Assembly (NCBI GenBank): GCA_016463365.1
Contig: JAEMRJ010000020.1
Coordinates: forward strand, 17,014 to 23,948
Length of the DNA: 6,935 bases
Direction of reading: 5' to 3'
Source of the DNA: Thermoleophilaceae bacterium
GTDB taxonomy: Bacteria > Actinomycetota > Thermoleophilia > Solirubrobacterales > JACPNS01
Part shown: piece after piece, positions 5,622 to 6,935 of the stretch
Layout of the letters: every line of letters begins with the position of its first letter
How positions within the stretch are numbered: position 1 is the stretch's first letter
Program-made: the position numbers and the translations under genes
The notes under the pieces: model-generated
Databases searched by the model: none
What the model saw: only the letters and a program-made list of their open reading frames with translations
Told to the model about the DNA's origin: nothing

Positions 5622-6065
5622 TCATGCACCGGCACTCGCCAAGAAACGCTTCGCCCGGCGCCGCGCGATCGCCCGCGTCTCGGCCAACGTTTTGTCGTGA
5701 TCCACCAAGAGCGCCCGGTTCACAATCGTGGTCTCCGTAACCGGCGCGCCCATCGTCCAGTAGTAGTACGGACCGATCACCAAACGAAGGTTCGGCTGCA
5801 GATTCCGATAACTGCCCAACTCACCGCGCTCCCGGATCAGCGCGACAAACCACTCGAAGGACTCGCCACTGAGCGCAGTGCCTCGCCCATCGCCGGTCTC
5901 CTTGACCGTGTACTCGTGCGGCATGTCAGCCATCGTGTCGGCAAATCGCCAGCTGGAACGCGCGATGAAGAACTCTGGGGTGATCTCGAAAGGCTTGGGG
6001 CCGACATCGACCGCGTGCCGAGGCGGGTTGGAGGCCAACGCCGTTTGAATCTGCATCTCATCCAT
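5622..6065 (-). CDS. Small conserved-looking hypothetical protein (PHEYT...YYYWTMG...NRA)
   Basis: This 147-residue protein has no known function that I can assign. The first part (FFIARSSWRFADTMADMPHEYTVKE) and the later YYYWTMGAPVTETTIVNRALL look like a compact, mostly beta domain seen in many short bacterial and phage hypothetical proteins; this is recollection, not a verified match. The C-terminus is a basic helix (ETRAIARRRAKRFLAS). There is no signal peptide, membrane helix or Cys cluster. The start is uncertain: ATG 6065 has no ribosome binding site, while ATG 6056 has a weak GGATGAG just upstream. It follows the DUF6994-like gene after 79 bases in the same direction and could be transcribed with it. 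Confidence 0.7.
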   Translation of the reverse strand: MDEMQIQTALASNPPRHAVDVGPKPFEITPEFFIARSSWRFADTMADMPHEYTVKETGDGRGTALSGESFEWFVALIRERGELGSYRNLQPNLRLVIGPYYYWTMGAPVTETTIVNRALLVDHDKTLAETRAIARRRAKRFLASAGA

Positions 6066-6144
6066 ATATTCTGCAGGCCGTCTAGGCGAGCGCGCTTCTG
6101 ACGCAATGTTCTCCGGCTAGGCCGCACGGCAACATGGCCCCAGG

Positions 6145-6882
6145 TCAATCGCCCAAGTTCTCGAGGGCCCATTGCTCGATTCGCCGATTGCGCGCGTTAC
6201 AGAATGCGATGCTGTTCCGGCGGTACGTGTTCCACTCGTCGACGCTACGTGCGATCGGGATGTCGAACTCGTCAAACGGTAGGTAGAAGTTGATCTGCGA
6301 GTAGTCGGGCGAAACTAAATCCTGAAGCAACCAGAAATCGACGTACCCGCGGAAGTCGCGAAAAAGCGCGAAGAATTCGGGATAGCGCCCGAACGCGACA
6401 CCCAACGGACTCGCATCCTCGGGATCTAGGTAGAACCGTCGAACGCACTCAAGCGTCAAGTCCATGCGGTCAGCGATTTTGGCGGTGCAGCCGCGCGCTT
6501 GGTTGATGGTCCATTTGCGATCGACTCTGTTTTGCGGCCAGAGAATGAATCCGCCTACCGTGGAGCCGACCTTGCGGAAATCTTCCTTCACGGTCTCCGA
6601 TACTTGGGCCATGATCTTGTCCATGCCCCCCTTTATCCAGGTTGTGTGAGATGCAAGGAACGAATCACTCCCCCACGTCTGCACGCTTTCATCCTCAAGC
6701 ACTGCGTAGAGGTCGTAGCCCTTCGGCGCACTTTGTGCGGTGTCGCGGAGCTCTAAGTTTCTGCCATCCGGGAGCTTCTTGCTCCAGAGCAGCTGGTGGT
6801 AGCGACGGAGCGTCCGGCTGTACGCGTCTGGATCGCGCCCGCCCGAATCCTCACGAACATCAAAACGCGTGTCGATATGCAA
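6145..6882 (-). CDS. DUF6994-like conserved protein of unknown function, starting at the tRNA 3' end
   Basis: The product is 245 residues if read from TTG 6880-6882. The N-terminus (DTRFDVREDSGGRDPD, then TLRRYHQLLWSK) and later blocks (GGFILWPQNRVDRKWTINQARG; IADRMDLTLECVRRFY; PLGVAFGRY; FFALFRDFRGYVDFWLLQDLV) match my recollection of the actinobacterial DUF6994 family, whose function is unknown. It is soluble and rich in aromatics. The frame is open to ATG 6918, but that codon lies inside the tRNA anticodon loop, so the residues it adds (KGSPVRIWASA) are tRNA antisense-frame noise. The conserved sequence begins within three codons of the tRNA end, which makes TTG 6882 the best start, though it has no independent ribosome binding site or promoter. 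Expression probably depends on read-through from the tRNA, or the native 5' end was replaced by an integration event. Confidence 0.72.
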   Translation of the reverse strand: MHIDTRFDVREDSGGRDPDAYSRTLRRYHQLLWSKKLPDGRNLELRDTAQSAPKGYDLYAVLEDESVQTWGSDSFLASHTTWIKGGMDKIMAQVSETVKEDFRKVGSTVGGFILWPQNRVDRKWTINQARGCTAKIADRMDLTLECVRRFYLDPEDASPLGVAFGRYPEFFALFRDFRGYVDFWLLQDLVSPDYSQINFYLPFDEFDIPIARSVDEWNTYRRNSIAFCNARNRRIEQWALENLGD

Positions 6883-6935
6883 AGCCGACGCCCAGATTCG
6901 AACTGGGGACCCCTTCATTACGAGTGAAGTGCTCT
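6883..6935 (-). tRNA. tRNA-Thr(CGT), 3' part; 5' part lies beyond the window
   Basis: On the minus strand the visible 53 bases fold as a tRNA: D-stem 3' strand GAGC, anticodon stem CTTCA/TGAAG around the loop CTCGTAA (anticodon CGT at 6920-6922, reading ACG Thr), variable GGGTC, T-arm CCCAG-TTCGAAT-CTGGG with perfect pairing, acceptor 3' strand CGTCGGC and discriminator T. The predicted G1-C72 and C2-G71 pairs fit threonine identity elements known from E. coli. CCA is not encoded. Because the 5' half is outside the window, I cannot say whether this is a whole gene or a 3' copy left by integration. Confidence 0.9.

Noticed and set aside
6883..6918. Extension of the DUF6994-like protein to ATG 6918
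   Set aside because: The added codons lie wholly within the tRNA-Thr anticodon, T-arm and acceptor sequence, so they reflect tRNA conservation rather than protein coding.
1..6935. Second copy of the tRNA-Thr 3' end as an attachment site, integrase, transposase or CRISPR array
   Set aside because: Scanning for the T-arm/acceptor sequence and for such proteins or regular repeats found none inside the window.

Overview
The window is GC-rich accessory or island-edge DNA, most likely from an actinobacterium. The best lineage clue is the secreted protein at 31-927, which ends in a Cys-bracketed PASTA domain behind a beta-sandwich-like region; that layout recalls Thermoleophilia/Solirubrobacterales. 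This is inference from protein style and codon use, not from a marker gene.

Layout. The minus strand carries a secreted PASTA protein (31-927), then a VapBC-type toxin-antitoxin pair (vapC 1058-1459, vapB 1456-1722). The vapB promoter region holds three GTAAC/GTTAC cores exactly 18 bp apart. Divergent from vapB, the plus strand has a von Willebrand A protein (1861-2580) whose end overlaps an HD-type alarmone-hydrolase-like gene (2567-3142). Converging on these is a tight minus-strand cassette, read right to left: a zinc-ribbon protein (4475-5329), an N-formylglutamate amidohydrolase-family enzyme (3668-4471) and an acidic hypothetical protein (3186-3656). The gaps are 3 and 11 nt, so the three are probably one operon. 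Upstream on the same strand are a small conserved-looking hypothetical (5622-6065) and a protein resembling the DUF6994 family (6145-6882). The latter begins at the nucleotide next to the 3' end of a tRNA-Thr(CGT) gene that runs off the right edge.

How parts may work together. VapB-VapC is a self-contained, probably autorepressed module. The VWA and HD genes overlap and are likely co-translated. The zinc-ribbon/amidohydrolase/acidic-protein cassette looks like a functional unit, but no histidine-utilisation genes lie nearby, so the usual formylglutamate role is not supported. The HD protein carries near its N-terminus a 12-residue segment matching the active-site N-terminus of the amidohydrolase encoded 1.7 kb away on the other strand, which suggests past recombination within this region.

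I saw no transposase, integrase, CRISPR array or rRNA. A tRNA 3' end abutting non-conserved genes fits an integration hot spot, but no second attachment site is visible here.
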